Shown: piece after piece, positions 8,304 through 16,718 of the stretch
Layout of the letters: the number at the start of each line of letters is the position of its first letter
Position numbering within the stretch: position 1 is the first letter of the stretch
Source: Desulfococcaceae bacterium
GTDB taxonomy: Bacteria; Desulfobacterota; Desulfobacteria; Desulfobacterales; Desulfosalsimonadaceae
Direction of reading: 5' to 3'
Assembly: GCA_030145385.1 (NCBI GenBank)
Contig: JAQYVU010000041.1
Coordinates: 1 to 37,138, forward strand
DNA: 37,138 nucleotides
Notes under the pieces: generated by a model
What the model was told of the DNA's origin: nothing
The model's database searches: none
The model's input: only the letters and a program-made list of their open reading frames with translations
Position numbers and translations under genes: made by a program

Positions 8304-8438
8304 GCCCAAAAGGAAGATACAACCTTTGGCTTCAAGCATCCACAGGCCAGCGCAGTCCCTTATCGTAGGGAATAGGCGAGGTCGCGTAAGCCTATGCGTC
8401 GAACCGCGTAGATATCTAATCACAATTAGAGATAAGCA
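8304..8438. other. Structured spacer between cargo units
   Basis: Three inverted repeats lie in 135 bases. AAGCC and AAAAGG (8302-8312) face CCTTTGGCTT (8323-8332). TCCCT (8356-8360) pairs with AGGGA (8367-8371). ATAGGC (8372-8377) pairs with GCCTAT (8390-8395). CGC (8351-8353) and GCG (8396-8398) could close the last two into a three-way junction. TAGATATCTA at 8409-8418 repeats the core of the 5660-5685 palindrome. No GTTRRRY/RYYYAAC pair was found, so it is not a recognisable attC. It could be a degenerate attachment site, a processed mRNA element or a small RNA. Confidence 0.35.
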
Positions 8439-9080
8439 ATGAAGTTTATAGAGAGAAATGAAATTATTAAGTTCCGGGAGAGTAGCCCTGAAATAATACG
8501 CAAAATAAAATGGCTTGAATCAATATTCGAGAAAATGTTTTTGGCCATTTTTGAGCTTGTTTTTTCTAAAGTTACAACTGGTTCGGAACGTTGGCATATA
8601 ATACAAGACCGTCTCAGCATGAAACCATCTGTAGGTATAAATTCCAAAAAGAGAGCTCTTTTCTACTATAAAACTTTATTGAAGTGTGGTGAGTCACTTT
8701 ATGTCCACCCACATGTCGCTATCTATTTCCCTCAAAATGTCGAACTTGGTGATAATGTGTACTTTAATCGAGGTGTATTCATAACAGCGCGGGAGAATGT
8801 TAAAATAGGCTCTAATGTTTTGATTGGGCCTTATACTGTCATAAATAGTGGAAATCATAGCTATAAAGACCCTTCAAAGTTAATTCGTTCGCAGGGGCAT
8901 AAAGCTTTTCCCATCATCATAGAAAACGATGTATGGGTTGGAGCACAATCAACTATTCTGCCAGGCGTTACAATTGGAGAAGGAGCTATCGTTGCTGCTG
9001 GAGCAGTGGTAACCAAAAATGTTGAGCCATATACACTTGTGGCTGGTGTACCTGCCCGTGTAGTCAAACGTCGTTCATAG
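8439..9080 (+). CDS. Left-handed beta-helix (hexapeptide) O-acyltransferase
   Basis: The 213-residue protein has a helical N-terminal extension of about 80 residues and then hexapeptide repeats from about residue 90 to the end (NVELGDNVYFNRG, VKIGSNVLIGP, VTIGEGAIVAAGAVV). The GNHSY motif near residue 145 supplies the likely catalytic histidine, and the C-terminus AGVPARVVKRR is typical of maltose/galactoside/Vat-type acetyltransferases. The acceptor cannot be predicted. An acyl-CoA-dependent transfer to a sugar or small molecule is the family default. It is followed after 13 bases by the guanylate-kinase-like gene, so the two probably form one transcriptional unit. Calling it a drug-resistance acetyltransferase would be over-reading, because the N-terminal extension is unusual for that group. 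Confidence 0.85.
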   Translation: MKFIERNEIIKFRESSPEIIRKIKWLESIFEKMFLAIFELVFSKVTTGSERWHIIQDRLSMKPSVGINSKKRALFYYKTLLKCGESLYVHPHVAIYFPQNVELGDNVYFNRGVFITARENVKIGSNVLIGPYTVINSGNHSYKDPSKLIRSQGHKAFPIIIENDVWVGAQSTILPGVTIGEGAIVAAGAVVTKNVEPYTLVAGVPARVVKRRS

Positions 9081-9093
9081 GAGAAATTTCAGT

Positions 9094-9978
9094 ATGGGGA
9101 ATCTTTTTATTATAGACGGGGCATCAGGTGTTTGGAAAACTGACCTTGTGGAATATGTTTCAAATTATCTAATCGACTCAACATTGATTAAAAAATTAAC
9201 AACTCGGAGACTAAGAAAAAACGAAACATCTACAAAGCTTGATCTCAAGTTTATAACTGAAAATGAATTTGAGACCATTTCCCCTGATTACCAGTATCTA
9301 TATAACGGTAAAAAATATGGCGTTATGGATCGTGATATAAAAGAAGCACTTTCGAAATTTGTGAATGTTTTCCTGATAGTACGAAATATTGAAATTATTA
9401 ACAAATTAAAGCGTAAATACATAAATTGTAAACTTACAACTGTATTCATCTACACAGATACAAATGAAGTAAAAAAACGAATCGTTCCTATTTATAGTAA
9501 AGGTATTATTGAAAGTGCAAAAGAAGCATTCCTTGACTATCTAAGGTGCCCTGAAACTTATGACGAAGTTCTCGTGAACGGTGCAGCCGCGAATGATTTT
9601 TATCGTTTAATCAATATGTTAGTTCAAAGGGGCGACAGCAAGAATAAAGACCATCCTGTAAAAGTAAATAACCAGAATCTTTTGTCTAAAATAGGGTTTA
9701 AGGTAGTTATGCAGCCTAAACTTCGTTCAGTCTTAGCCCTTATTCTTGGCGGGTTGGCTTCAATCGCCCTCGCCTTTGTTGTCAATATGGTTACTCAGGG
9801 AGAATGGACTTACTGGAAATATGTAAGCACAATTTCTGCTTCACTACTGATTGTATTCCTTGCCATGCTGAGTGTCATTGTGGTCCTTGCCTCAGACAGA
9901 AATGAAGACAATTATGATTTGGAGTTGGCCCAACAATTTAATACACCTGACCAAAAGGGGCGACGTTTTTCGAAGTAA
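9094..9978 (+). CDS. Guanylate-kinase-like P-loop protein with two C-terminal membrane helices
   Basis: The 294-residue protein starts with a P-loop GASGVWKT (residues 9-16). TTRRLRKNE (37-45) matches the GMP-binding TTR region of guanylate kinases, and YLYNGKKYGV (69-78) matches their YG segment. A linker follows, then two hydrophobic segments at about 211-231 and 243-266, and a short cytoplasmic tail. Guanylate kinase makes GDP from GMP, and relatives such as PhnN phosphorylate ribose bisphosphate. This protein is divergent and membrane-tethered, so it is unlikely to be the housekeeping enzyme. The Shine-Dalgarno AGGAGA lies just upstream. The pairing with an acyltransferase inside an integron island hints at a small-molecule signal or defence role, which is speculation. 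Confidence 0.7.
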   Translation: MGNLFIIDGASGVWKTDLVEYVSNYLIDSTLIKKLTTRRLRKNETSTKLDLKFITENEFETISPDYQYLYNGKKYGVMDRDIKEALSKFVNVFLIVRNIEIINKLKRKYINCKLTTVFIYTDTNEVKKRIVPIYSKGIIESAKEAFLDYLRCPETYDEVLVNGAAANDFYRLINMLVQRGDSKNKDHPVKVNNQNLLSKIGFKVVMQPKLRSVLALILGGLASIALAFVVNMVTQGEWTYWKYVSTISASLLIVFLAMLSVIVVLASDRNEDNYDLELAQQFNTPDQKGRRFSK

Positions 9979-10091
9979 TAAACTTTCGTGTATACGGTGC
10001 TGTAAAATAAAATCCGGTTCCCCTTTTGGCAGGTGATCAAGACGTTCGGCAGTACCATGTAATCCAAAACAATTTTAAAGGATACTATTGG

Positions 10092-10640
10092 ATGCAAACA
10101 AGTTGTTTAAATATAGACAAATTTGATTGTTCAACAATTCTACCTGAGAAGATCAATAATTTCTTAAAGAATGGAGGATGTCCTTATCCTGTTAAAGAAA
10201 GATTTTATGAACTTGCCAACGAAATGAATTTGTATTGGGGGGAGCCAAACAAAAAAATTTATCAAAGATGGTTGCGGAATTTATGTGAAAAATTATCAAC
10301 CGGTTCAAGTGCTGATGAAAAACTAAAATTAATTGAAAGCTATCTTCAATCTATCAATTATCAAAATCAAGTATCTAAAAAGAAAAAAATTATATGCGAT
10401 TTAGATTATTCGTATGGGTATGCTTATGTTTTATCAGCAGAATATATGCCCAACATAATTAAAATCGGAATGACAGAGAGTTTAAATAGGGACGGCTTTG
10501 AAAGAGCAAGAGAGTTATCAACAACTGGAGTTCCAGGAAAATATAAAGTTGAATATCAAAGAAGAGTTATTTGCCCTAAAGATGCAGAAACGAAGATACT
10601 CGATAAATTTGGAACTCGAACTCTTGTCGGACCAAATTAA
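10092..10640 (+). CDS. T5orf172/GIY-YIG-like domain protein, C-terminally short
   Basis: I place the start at the ATG at 10092 because AAAGGA lies 9 bases upstream; a longer frame reaches back to a TTG at 10026 without a good ribosome site. The 182-residue protein has an unrecognised N-terminal half. From about residue 108 it shows the T5orf172 pattern: GYAYVLSAEYMPNIIKIGMT, then ERARELSTTGVPGKY and a final AETKILDKFG. T5orf172 is a GIY-YIG-like nuclease domain found in phage and mobile-element proteins. The conserved segment that normally follows (the NREFF-like end carrying the glutamate) is missing, because the frame stops 9 residues after ILDKFG. It may be a truncated, possibly inactive copy next to transposon debris. 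Confidence 0.65.
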   Translation: MQTSCLNIDKFDCSTILPEKINNFLKNGGCPYPVKERFYELANEMNLYWGEPNKKIYQRWLRNLCEKLSTGSSADEKLKLIESYLQSINYQNQVSKKKKIICDLDYSYGYAYVLSAEYMPNIIKIGMTESLNRDGFERARELSTTGVPGKYKVEYQRRVICPKDAETKILDKFGTRTLVGPN

Positions 10641-10784
10641 CTAATTGAAAATTAATAAAATAGATGTTAAAATGGTGTTGCTTATGGTCTTAGAATCATC
10701 TTTTGAGGGCAAAAAAAGCGGTTTTAAGAAAGGTCGACAATGAAAACCGATATTTCACAATTCAAAGTAATCATATAATTATCA

Positions 10785-11594
10785 ATGGCTCGCGCGAATC
10801 GACATCATCTACCCGGCTATGTTTGGCACATCACTCACAGGTGTCATAAGAAAGAGTTCCTTCTGAAGTTCGAAAAAGATAAAAAGCGATGGATTAAATG
10901 GTTGTTTGAGACCAAAAAGCGCTTTAAAGCGGGACGTTGTTGACAAATTATACAAACTCAATTACAGCAAAGACACCCGAGCAATTGACGAATTGTAACG
11001 GGAAAAAATAAAATCAGTTTTACGATTTTGATAACAGTAAACTCCGAGCATCTTATCATCTTTACTTTTTTTGATGGGCAAGAAAAGTAACAAAAGAACC
11101 CACCCTGCGCAATGGCAAACCCCTTCGGCGAACAATTTCTATCATTATTCTTATGTTGACGTACCGGGTTTGGGTTTGACGAAATAAAAAGTTTCCTTGC
11201 CATTTATCCGCGCAGAGCGCGCTTGAAAACCAACAGATCTCAAGTGGCACAAGCACTCCGACAAAGTATTTCATCGTCATATTTTGTAGCCATACATAAC
11301 GAAGATTATTGATCAGAGACTTTGTTAGCAAATTGCAAAATGAGGGATAAAAAGTCTTGGATGCCTTGAAGCAATCACATAAGAAAGATTTAAAATGGAC
11401 ACAAAGCATTGCCGTTGGTGATAAACCATTAAACTTCTTTCGTAATTGGGCTCACGGGCCAAAGTCCGCAAAATCCTTGAAAAGAGTCAGACTTTCAAGT
11501 CCGAGAGGAAATGGAATCCTATAACGCCCTTTTTGGTGCTGAAAAGAGCGATATAGCCCCTAAAAATACCCATTTCTATAGTGTGGATATGTGA
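10785..11594 (+). pseudogene. Broken REP-associated tyrosine transposase (RAYT, Y1_Tnp)
   Basis: The frame from the ATG at 10785 reads MARANRHHLPGYVWHITHRC and then HKKEFLLKF, the invariant RAYT N-terminus including the HIT segment, but stops after 52 residues at 10943. RAYT-like coding reappears at about 11354 (LKWTQSIAVGDKPL) and, after a frame change, at 11481-11594 (ESYNALFGAEKSDIAPKNT), which is the usual C-terminus. The catalytic tyrosine region and the middle third are gone, replaced by about 400 bases containing an unrelated repeat hairpin. RAYTs are single-copy transposases that mobilise REP hairpins. This copy is dead and marks the right edge of the island. Confidence 0.8.
11062..11090. 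repeat. Inverted repeat inside the broken transposase
   Basis: TTACTTTT (11062-11069) pairs with AAAAGTAA (11083-11090) around a 13-base loop. I recall similar motifs as dispersed proteobacterial repeats. It lies in the segment that replaced the middle of the RAYT gene. Confidence 0.4.
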
Positions 11595-11610
11595 TATTAA
11601 AGAGATTAGC

Positions 11611-11680
11611 GTGGTCCGACCCCGGAAGGCGCGAAGGGCCGGAAGGGACGACCCCGGACGCGACCCGGACGCGCCCTATA
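11611..11680. repeat. GC-rich REP-like repeat cluster
   Basis: GACCCCGGA occurs at 11618-11626 and 11650-11658, with a variant GACCCGGAC at 11662-11670. GGCGCG (11628-11633) can pair with the CGCGCC ending near 11675. The stretch is strikingly GC-rich between AT-rich flanks and follows the RAYT remnant by 16 bases, where REP substrates of such transposases often lie. Confidence 0.5.
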
Positions 11681-11700
11681 ATTATTTTTAAATCAGTTTT

Positions 11701-14601
11701 TTAAACATCCAGCGCTTTTCGGACGTTAATTGCCAGATCAATTCTGGAAAACGGTTTTTGAATGAATCGAACCCCTTCATTCAGGACACCGTGATGGGCG
11801 ATTGCATCGGCCGTATATCCGGACATAAAAATATTTTTGAGGTCCGGATAGAGGAGTTTCAGCCGTTCCGACAGTTCACGTCCATTCATTTTTGGCATGA
11901 TCACGTCGGTGACAAGCAGGTGAATCTCACCATTATTTTCTTTGGCCAGGCCGATGGCCTCGACAGGTGTGCCTGCGGTCAATACGATATAGCCCAGCCC
12001 TTCAAGAATTTTTCTTGCCAATTTTAGAATTGAGAGATCATCTTCCACCAGCAAGACCGTTTCTCCGCGGCCCGCCGGTATTTCCGCTGGACTTTCTTTC
12101 TGGATGTCGACCGCTTTGCCTTCATGTCTCGGCAGGAAAATCTTGATGGTCGTTCCTTGGCCCGGTTCGCTGTATATATTGATGAACCCATTGTTTTGCT
12201 TGACAATACCATATACAGTGGCCATCCCCAGGCCGGTGCCTTTATCCACATCCTTTGTGGTGAAAAAAGGTTCGAAAATATTGTTCAGGATTTCTTTTTC
12301 TATGCCGCAGCCGTTGTCACTTAGGGCCAGCAAGACAAATTCACCGGGCACAAAACCGGTGTGATCAGCGCAGTAGATATCGTCAAACTTACTGTTTTCC
12401 GTTTCGATAGTGATCCTGCCCACATTATCAATGGCGTCCCGGGCGTTGACACAGAGGTTGGCCAGAATCTGATCAATCTGGGACGGGTCGACTTTGACAG
12501 GCCACAGATCCGCTTTTGGTAACCAGGCCAGATCAATGTCTTCCCCGATGAGGCGGCGGAGCATTTTAAGCATGCCTTCCACATTTCCATTCAAATCAAC
12601 TACCTTTGGTGCAATGGCCTGCTTACGGGCAAATGCCAACAATTGTCGGGTAATATCCGTTGCATGCTTTGCCGCCGCTAAGACCTCATCCAGATTAGCA
12701 CGTTCGGGTCCGTAGGGGTCCATGTTATCTATCGCGAGTTCGGTAAAACCGATAATCACGCTGAGCGCATTGTTGTAATCATGGGCCACCCCGCCGGCCA
12801 GTCGGCCTACGGATTCCATTTTCTGCGCCTGAATTAGCTGGGCCTGCAGTTTATCCCGTTCTTTTTCAGAGTGTTTTTGCTCGGTGATGTCTCTGAATTC
12901 AACAGCCCTAACCGTTTTTCCGTTGTAAGGCATTTTTCTGGCTTCCAAACGCAATGGAAATTCTTTTCCGTTTTTATGTAACCCAACAGATTCATATGGT
13001 TTTTCGTAATCAGAGACAATATTGCGCATTACAGCATTTCTTGATTTTTCCGCAATGAGAAGTAAACCGTCCATTCCAACCAACTCGGTCACGGAATAGC
13101 CGGTTATTTCGGACAATCCCTGATTACAATCTAAAATAAGACCCTTATCATGAATGGCGATACCACCAAAAGAAGCATTCTGAAGGGTGTTAAAGCGTTC
13201 ATTACTTTCCCGGAGCGCTTGCTCAGATAGCCTCCGTTGAGTGATATCCCTTGTAACACCTTGTAAGCCGACAGGTTTGCCTTCTTCATCAAGGAGAATT
13301 TTTCCGATTATCTCTACATAAATAGTGGCTCCGTTTTTTTGGAATAAAGCCGCTTCAGATATTACAATGCTTGAATTGTCAGGTAATTTTTCCAGGGCAG
13401 ACATGATAGCGACAGCCATCTTTTCAAAGTTCTTTTCATCGCAATGATCCTGGAGCTTTGATCCGATCCATTCCTTAACGGTAAATCCGGTCATTTCGTA
13501 AATGGCCGGGTTGATATAAGTAAAAACCAGATCCATGTTTATCAGCCAGATGCAGTCCACGGTGTTGTCTGCAAGCAGCCGGTATTTTGCCTCACTTTCG
13601 CGCAGCAGCTTTTCGGATTGTTTTCGCTGGGTGACATCGCGTGACACGGAGAGTATTCCGACAGATTTTTTGTTTTCATTCCGGATAAATGATAATCGAT
13701 TCTCTACCCAGATGGCGGAACCATCTTTTTTGTATTCTTCCAATTCTAAGATGCGGGGTCTGCCAGGGTCAGCTGTTCCGGATGCTTCCAGCCTGAGTTC
13801 TTCTTCAAGGACCCTGGAAACAATTTGCAGAGACTCCGGTGTCATGATTTGGTCGATGGTTTTTTCCATGGCCTCTTCAACGGTGAATCCCAGCAATCGT
13901 ATGATGGACGGGCTGATATAGGTAAAGCGCAGATCCATATCCATGGTGGTGATAATGTCCGCCATGTTTTCAGCGATCATTCGAGATCTCTTCTCACTCT
14001 CATAAGCGGCTTTTTCAGAGCGGATGCGTTCGTGACGGTTGAGTATTAACTTTCCCAAGAGCACCGTACCTAAAGGAAAAACTAATATCACCGGTAAACT
14101 GATTTTGAAAAGTACATCAAATATTATCGAACGCGGTAATGTCAGCATGCAAAACAGCATCAAAATATGGGTAACAATCCCTAATAAAAACAGTTCTCCG
14201 GAAGATATGTCATTAAGATCCTTTTTTCGCCAATGCCGCCACGCCAATCCAGCCGCCCCGGAAGTTACGATAATTGCAGTCCCTGTCCACGCTCCGATTC
14301 CGCCGATTGCCAACCGGTATCCGCCCATAAGCGTCACGGCTGCCAGGGTAGGGAGCGTCCCAAAGAAAAAACCGGTGATGCAGAGCAATACAGAACGTGA
14401 ATCAAAGATGACCCCGGGAATAAACTCCCATGGATTCATCATAATTCCAATCCCGATGAAACCAAGAACAGCTCCCAGGAGAATTTGATTTAAACTGGAT
14501 TTTCGGACGGGTTGCCTCAATGCCACAACATCGTAAATGAAGACCAGGGTTATAAGCAACGCGGCATTATTGATAAATCCGATGATTGTTGTCGATGTCA
14601 T
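11701..14601 (-). CDS. Hybrid sensor histidine kinase (5TM LytS-type, PAS repeats, HisKA/HATPase, receiver)
   Basis: The 966-residue protein begins with a 5TM-LYT-like membrane domain (about 1-190; GFFFGTLPTLAAV, GGYRLAIGGIGAWTG). At least three PAS domains follow, at about 205-330, 335-460 and 465-590, each ending in the DIT/DVTQR signature. The phospho-acceptor His (GGVAHDYNN) is near residue 607. The HATPase N, G1 and G2 boxes (NARDAI, DNGCGI, GTGLGMATVYG) follow. A C-terminal receiver carries the phospho-acceptor Asp near residue 898 (VTDVIMP) and Lys in KPFS. It probably senses a membrane or small-molecule signal and passes phosphate to an unlinked regulator, as no response-regulator gene with an output domain is nearby. 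It is transcribed toward the RAYT debris. Confidence 0.93.
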   Translation of the reverse strand: MTSTTIIGFINNAALLITLVFIYDVVALRQPVRKSSLNQILLGAVLGFIGIGIMMNPWEFIPGVIFDSRSVLLCITGFFFGTLPTLAAVTLMGGYRLAIGGIGAWTGTAIIVTSGAAGLAWRHWRKKDLNDISSGELFLLGIVTHILMLFCMLTLPRSIIFDVLFKISLPVILVFPLGTVLLGKLILNRHERIRSEKAAYESEKRSRMIAENMADIITTMDMDLRFTYISPSIIRLLGFTVEEAMEKTIDQIMTPESLQIVSRVLEEELRLEASGTADPGRPRILELEEYKKDGSAIWVENRLSFIRNENKKSVGILSVSRDVTQRKQSEKLLRESEAKYRLLADNTVDCIWLINMDLVFTYINPAIYEMTGFTVKEWIGSKLQDHCDEKNFEKMAVAIMSALEKLPDNSSIVISEAALFQKNGATIYVEIIGKILLDEEGKPVGLQGVTRDITQRRLSEQALRESNERFNTLQNASFGGIAIHDKGLILDCNQGLSEITGYSVTELVGMDGLLLIAEKSRNAVMRNIVSDYEKPYESVGLHKNGKEFPLRLEARKMPYNGKTVRAVEFRDITEQKHSEKERDKLQAQLIQAQKMESVGRLAGGVAHDYNNALSVIIGFTELAIDNMDPYGPERANLDEVLAAAKHATDITRQLLAFARKQAIAPKVVDLNGNVEGMLKMLRRLIGEDIDLAWLPKADLWPVKVDPSQIDQILANLCVNARDAIDNVGRITIETENSKFDDIYCADHTGFVPGEFVLLALSDNGCGIEKEILNNIFEPFFTTKDVDKGTGLGMATVYGIVKQNNGFINIYSEPGQGTTIKIFLPRHEGKAVDIQKESPAEIPAGRGETVLLVEDDLSILKLARKILEGLGYIVLTAGTPVEAIGLAKENNGEIHLLVTDVIMPKMNGRELSERLKLLYPDLKNIFMSGYTADAIAHHGVLNEGVRFIQKPFSRIDLAINVRKALDV

Positions 14602-15348
14602 TTGCCCCTCAGTATAAAGGTATCAAATAAATTCTTTGTTTTTTAGACAAAGTGGGTTTTAAAATGGATTAATTCCCTGATTCATATGTTTTAATTGTCA
14701 TCTGATTATCAATTCAAGTAAGCTTTCAATTTTAGAAATTTTAAATTTATTAATTTTTTTAGAAAAATCTAAAATATCATGAGAAGTAAAAAGATGAAAG
14801 TTATTCTTCAGAAAATGGGATATAAAAAAATCAGCATTTGGCAGAATTCCAGTATAATAGTGCTTTTAATATTGTGCTTTGTATAATACTTGATCGCGCA
14901 TAACGTTTTTGATAAATAGTGCCGGAACGGAAACCTCGTTTTTTAGTTTACCCTCCTCTCCCCAAAAAAAATGTTGGGATCTTTTGACTGTAAACAATAA
15001 TTTCGAGCGTTTTTGACTCATGTGAATATATTATTAAAAAATTGACAGCGTCCTGAAAAAGCAGCGTTGATTATTGTTTATTCATTGGATGCTGGATTCA
15101 GAACCGAAACTGGCGGAATAGCGATCTGATAAAATTTTATCCGGTTTTTTGTCATTTATAGAAAAATAGCGATCGTCCATAATTTTATACTGGGCATTCG
15201 GTTTCAAATGATAGATAAATTAAAATAAATTGAATTTACAAATAAATGAATCGAATTTATAAAGAAAGCAGAAAACAGGTAAAAGTTACCAACGAAATCA
15301 GGCAGTGAATCTCTGTGACGCAACTGCAGTTTAAATAAGGACATAATT
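14602..15348. other. Long AT-rich intergenic region
   Basis: These 747 bases hold no gene I can support. An inverted pair ATTTTAGA and TCTAAAAT occurs between about 14730 and 14775. A 35-codon frame at 14779-14886 with a hydrophobic end is too short and lacks a clear ribosome site. The region should contain the promoters of the sensor kinase (minus) and the DUF1456 gene (plus), but I could not place them with confidence. Confidence 0.4.
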
Positions 15349-15813
15349 ATGACAAATAATGATATCTTACGCCGTATCCGCTATGTTTTCGACTTTGATG
15401 ATTCGAAAATGATTGCCATATTCGGGTTAGCTGATCATCAGGTAACGCGGGAGCAGATCAGCGACTGGCTGAAAAAAGAGGATGATCCGGCGTATCAGAA
15501 ATGCAGTGATACTCAGCTGGCGATTTTCTTGAACGGTCTGATTAATGATAAACGAGGCAAAAAAGAAGGACCACAGCCTGAGCCGGAGAACCGTTTAACG
15601 AACAATATCATTTTCAGAAAATTAAAAATTGCATTAAACCTGAAAGGCGAAGATGTCTTAGCGATTATGGCCCTGGCAAATTTGCGAATGAGTAAACATG
15701 AATTAAGTGCGTTTTTTCGTAAACCCGGTCATAAGAATTACCGGGACTGCCAGGATCAGATCCTGCGTAATTTTCTAAACGGTATGCAGATTAAATACCG
15801 CGCTGATATTTAA
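15349..15813 (+). CDS. DUF1456 family protein (YehS-like)
   Basis: The 154-residue protein consists of two copies of a helical repeat of about 65 residues: NNDILRRIRYVFDFDDSKM with a matching DCQ/LNG-type end, and NNIIFRKLKIALNLKGEDV ending in ILRNFLNGMQ. This is the YehS/DUF1456 pattern. Function is unknown; the family is soluble and widespread in proteobacteria. AAGGA lies 9 bases before the ATG. The small membrane-protein gene follows 8 bases after its stop. Confidence 0.88.
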   Translation: MTNNDILRRIRYVFDFDDSKMIAIFGLADHQVTREQISDWLKKEDDPAYQKCSDTQLAIFLNGLINDKRGKKEGPQPEPENRLTNNIIFRKLKIALNLKGEDVLAIMALANLRMSKHELSAFFRKPGHKNYRDCQDQILRNFLNGMQIKYRADI

Positions 15814-15821
15814 CTGCTTTA

Positions 15822-16007
15822 ATGTGGGGAGTTATATTCGGTTCAATCGGATTAGGATTTTTTGTTTATGGCAAAAAACAAAAAGCTGTTATTCCGTTTT
15901 TAAGCGGCATCGGGTTAATTGTATTTCCTTATTTTGTAACAAATATATATATTCTTGTTCTTTGTGGTATCGTTTTGATCGTATTGCCTTATTTTATAAA
16001 AATATAA
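15822..16007 (+). CDS. Small two- or three-helix membrane protein
   Basis: The 61-residue protein is almost entirely hydrophobic, with segments at about 1-15, 22-40 and 42-58 separated by KKQK and short turns. I recall similar small proteins starting MWGVIFGSIGLGFF from many proteobacteria, so the gene is probably real. Its function is unknown. It follows the DUF1456 gene closely on the same strand. Confidence 0.65.
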   Translation: MWGVIFGSIGLGFFVYGKKQKAVIPFLSGIGLIVFPYFVTNIYILVLCGIVLIVLPYFIKI

Positions 16008-16399
16008 GGCGTATATTAAAATTGACCGGGTTGATACATCCGGCAATGGGTTAAATCGTTGTTTTATTCATTTTCCTGGAACAAACACATAATTTTTTCC
16101 AAATACAATAATTCCCCGACTTTTTTGTAAATTAACTATATTTCAAAATATTCAATAAATTTCGGTTCCCTTTTTTTCATTATTTCAAATTTAGATTGAA
16201 TCTCACCATTATTTTTTTGTAAAATTTTATTAATAATGGCATTCTCTGAAATAGGTGTTTATATTAGTTCTTAAATTTTGCATGAAAATTGATGAGAATA
16301 ATTTCATTATATGAAAACAAAGGTTTCGTGCAGAATCATAAAATATAACTTTTAATTGTTCACAGCCAGTCGGTTTTGAGTGGAATCCGGAGTAAATAA
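16008..16399. other. AT-rich intergenic region before clpS
   Basis: No gene, tRNA or strong terminator is visible in these 392 bases. The clpS promoter must lie here, but no consensus-quality pair of boxes stood out. The sequence is dominated by A/T runs. Confidence 0.4.
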
Positions 16400-16714
16400 A
16401 TGAATGGAATCAGCCCGGAAACAGAGGGTGAGGTAATTGCAGAAACCCGGGAAGATATAACTGAACCCCCCATGTATAAAGTGCTGCTGCACAACGATGA
16501 TTATACCACCATGGAATTTGTCGTGGAATTACTGATGAGCGTTTTTCATAAATCATTTGAAGACGCGACCCGGATTATGCTCAATGTTCATAAAACCGGT
16601 CAGGGGATGTGCGGTATTTATACATTTGAGATAGCAGAAACAAAAGTGGAAACAACTCATGAACTTGCAATGGAAAGAGGATTTCCGCTGAAAAGTTCCA
16701 TAGAAAAGGCATAA
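16400..16714 (+). CDS. clpS: ATP-dependent Clp protease adaptor ClpS
   Basis: ClpS binds destabilising N-terminal residues (Leu, Phe, Trp, Tyr) and hands the substrate to ClpA. The 104-residue protein shows the family core: YKVLLHNDDYTTMEFVVELL (about 27-46), with the Asn-Asp-Asp of the binding pocket, then FEDATRIMLNVHKTGQG and IYTFEIAETKV. A flexible acidic N-terminal tail of about 25 residues precedes the core, as expected. It starts an operon with clpA 4 bases downstream. Confidence 0.97.
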   Translation: MNGISPETEGEVIAETREDITEPPMYKVLLHNDDYTTMEFVVELLMSVFHKSFEDATRIMLNVHKTGQGMCGIYTFEIAETKVETTHELAMERGFPLKSSIEKA

Positions 16715-16718
16715 TATT

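Noticed and set aside
10600-10700. Possible attC after the T5orf172 gene, from ATTAAC and GTTAAAA
   Set aside because: Neither fits RYYYAAC or GTTRRRY exactly, and no hairpin joins them.
14779-14886. 35-codon frame with a hydrophobic C-terminus
   Set aside because: Very short, AT-rich, with no clear ribosome site and no family resemblance.
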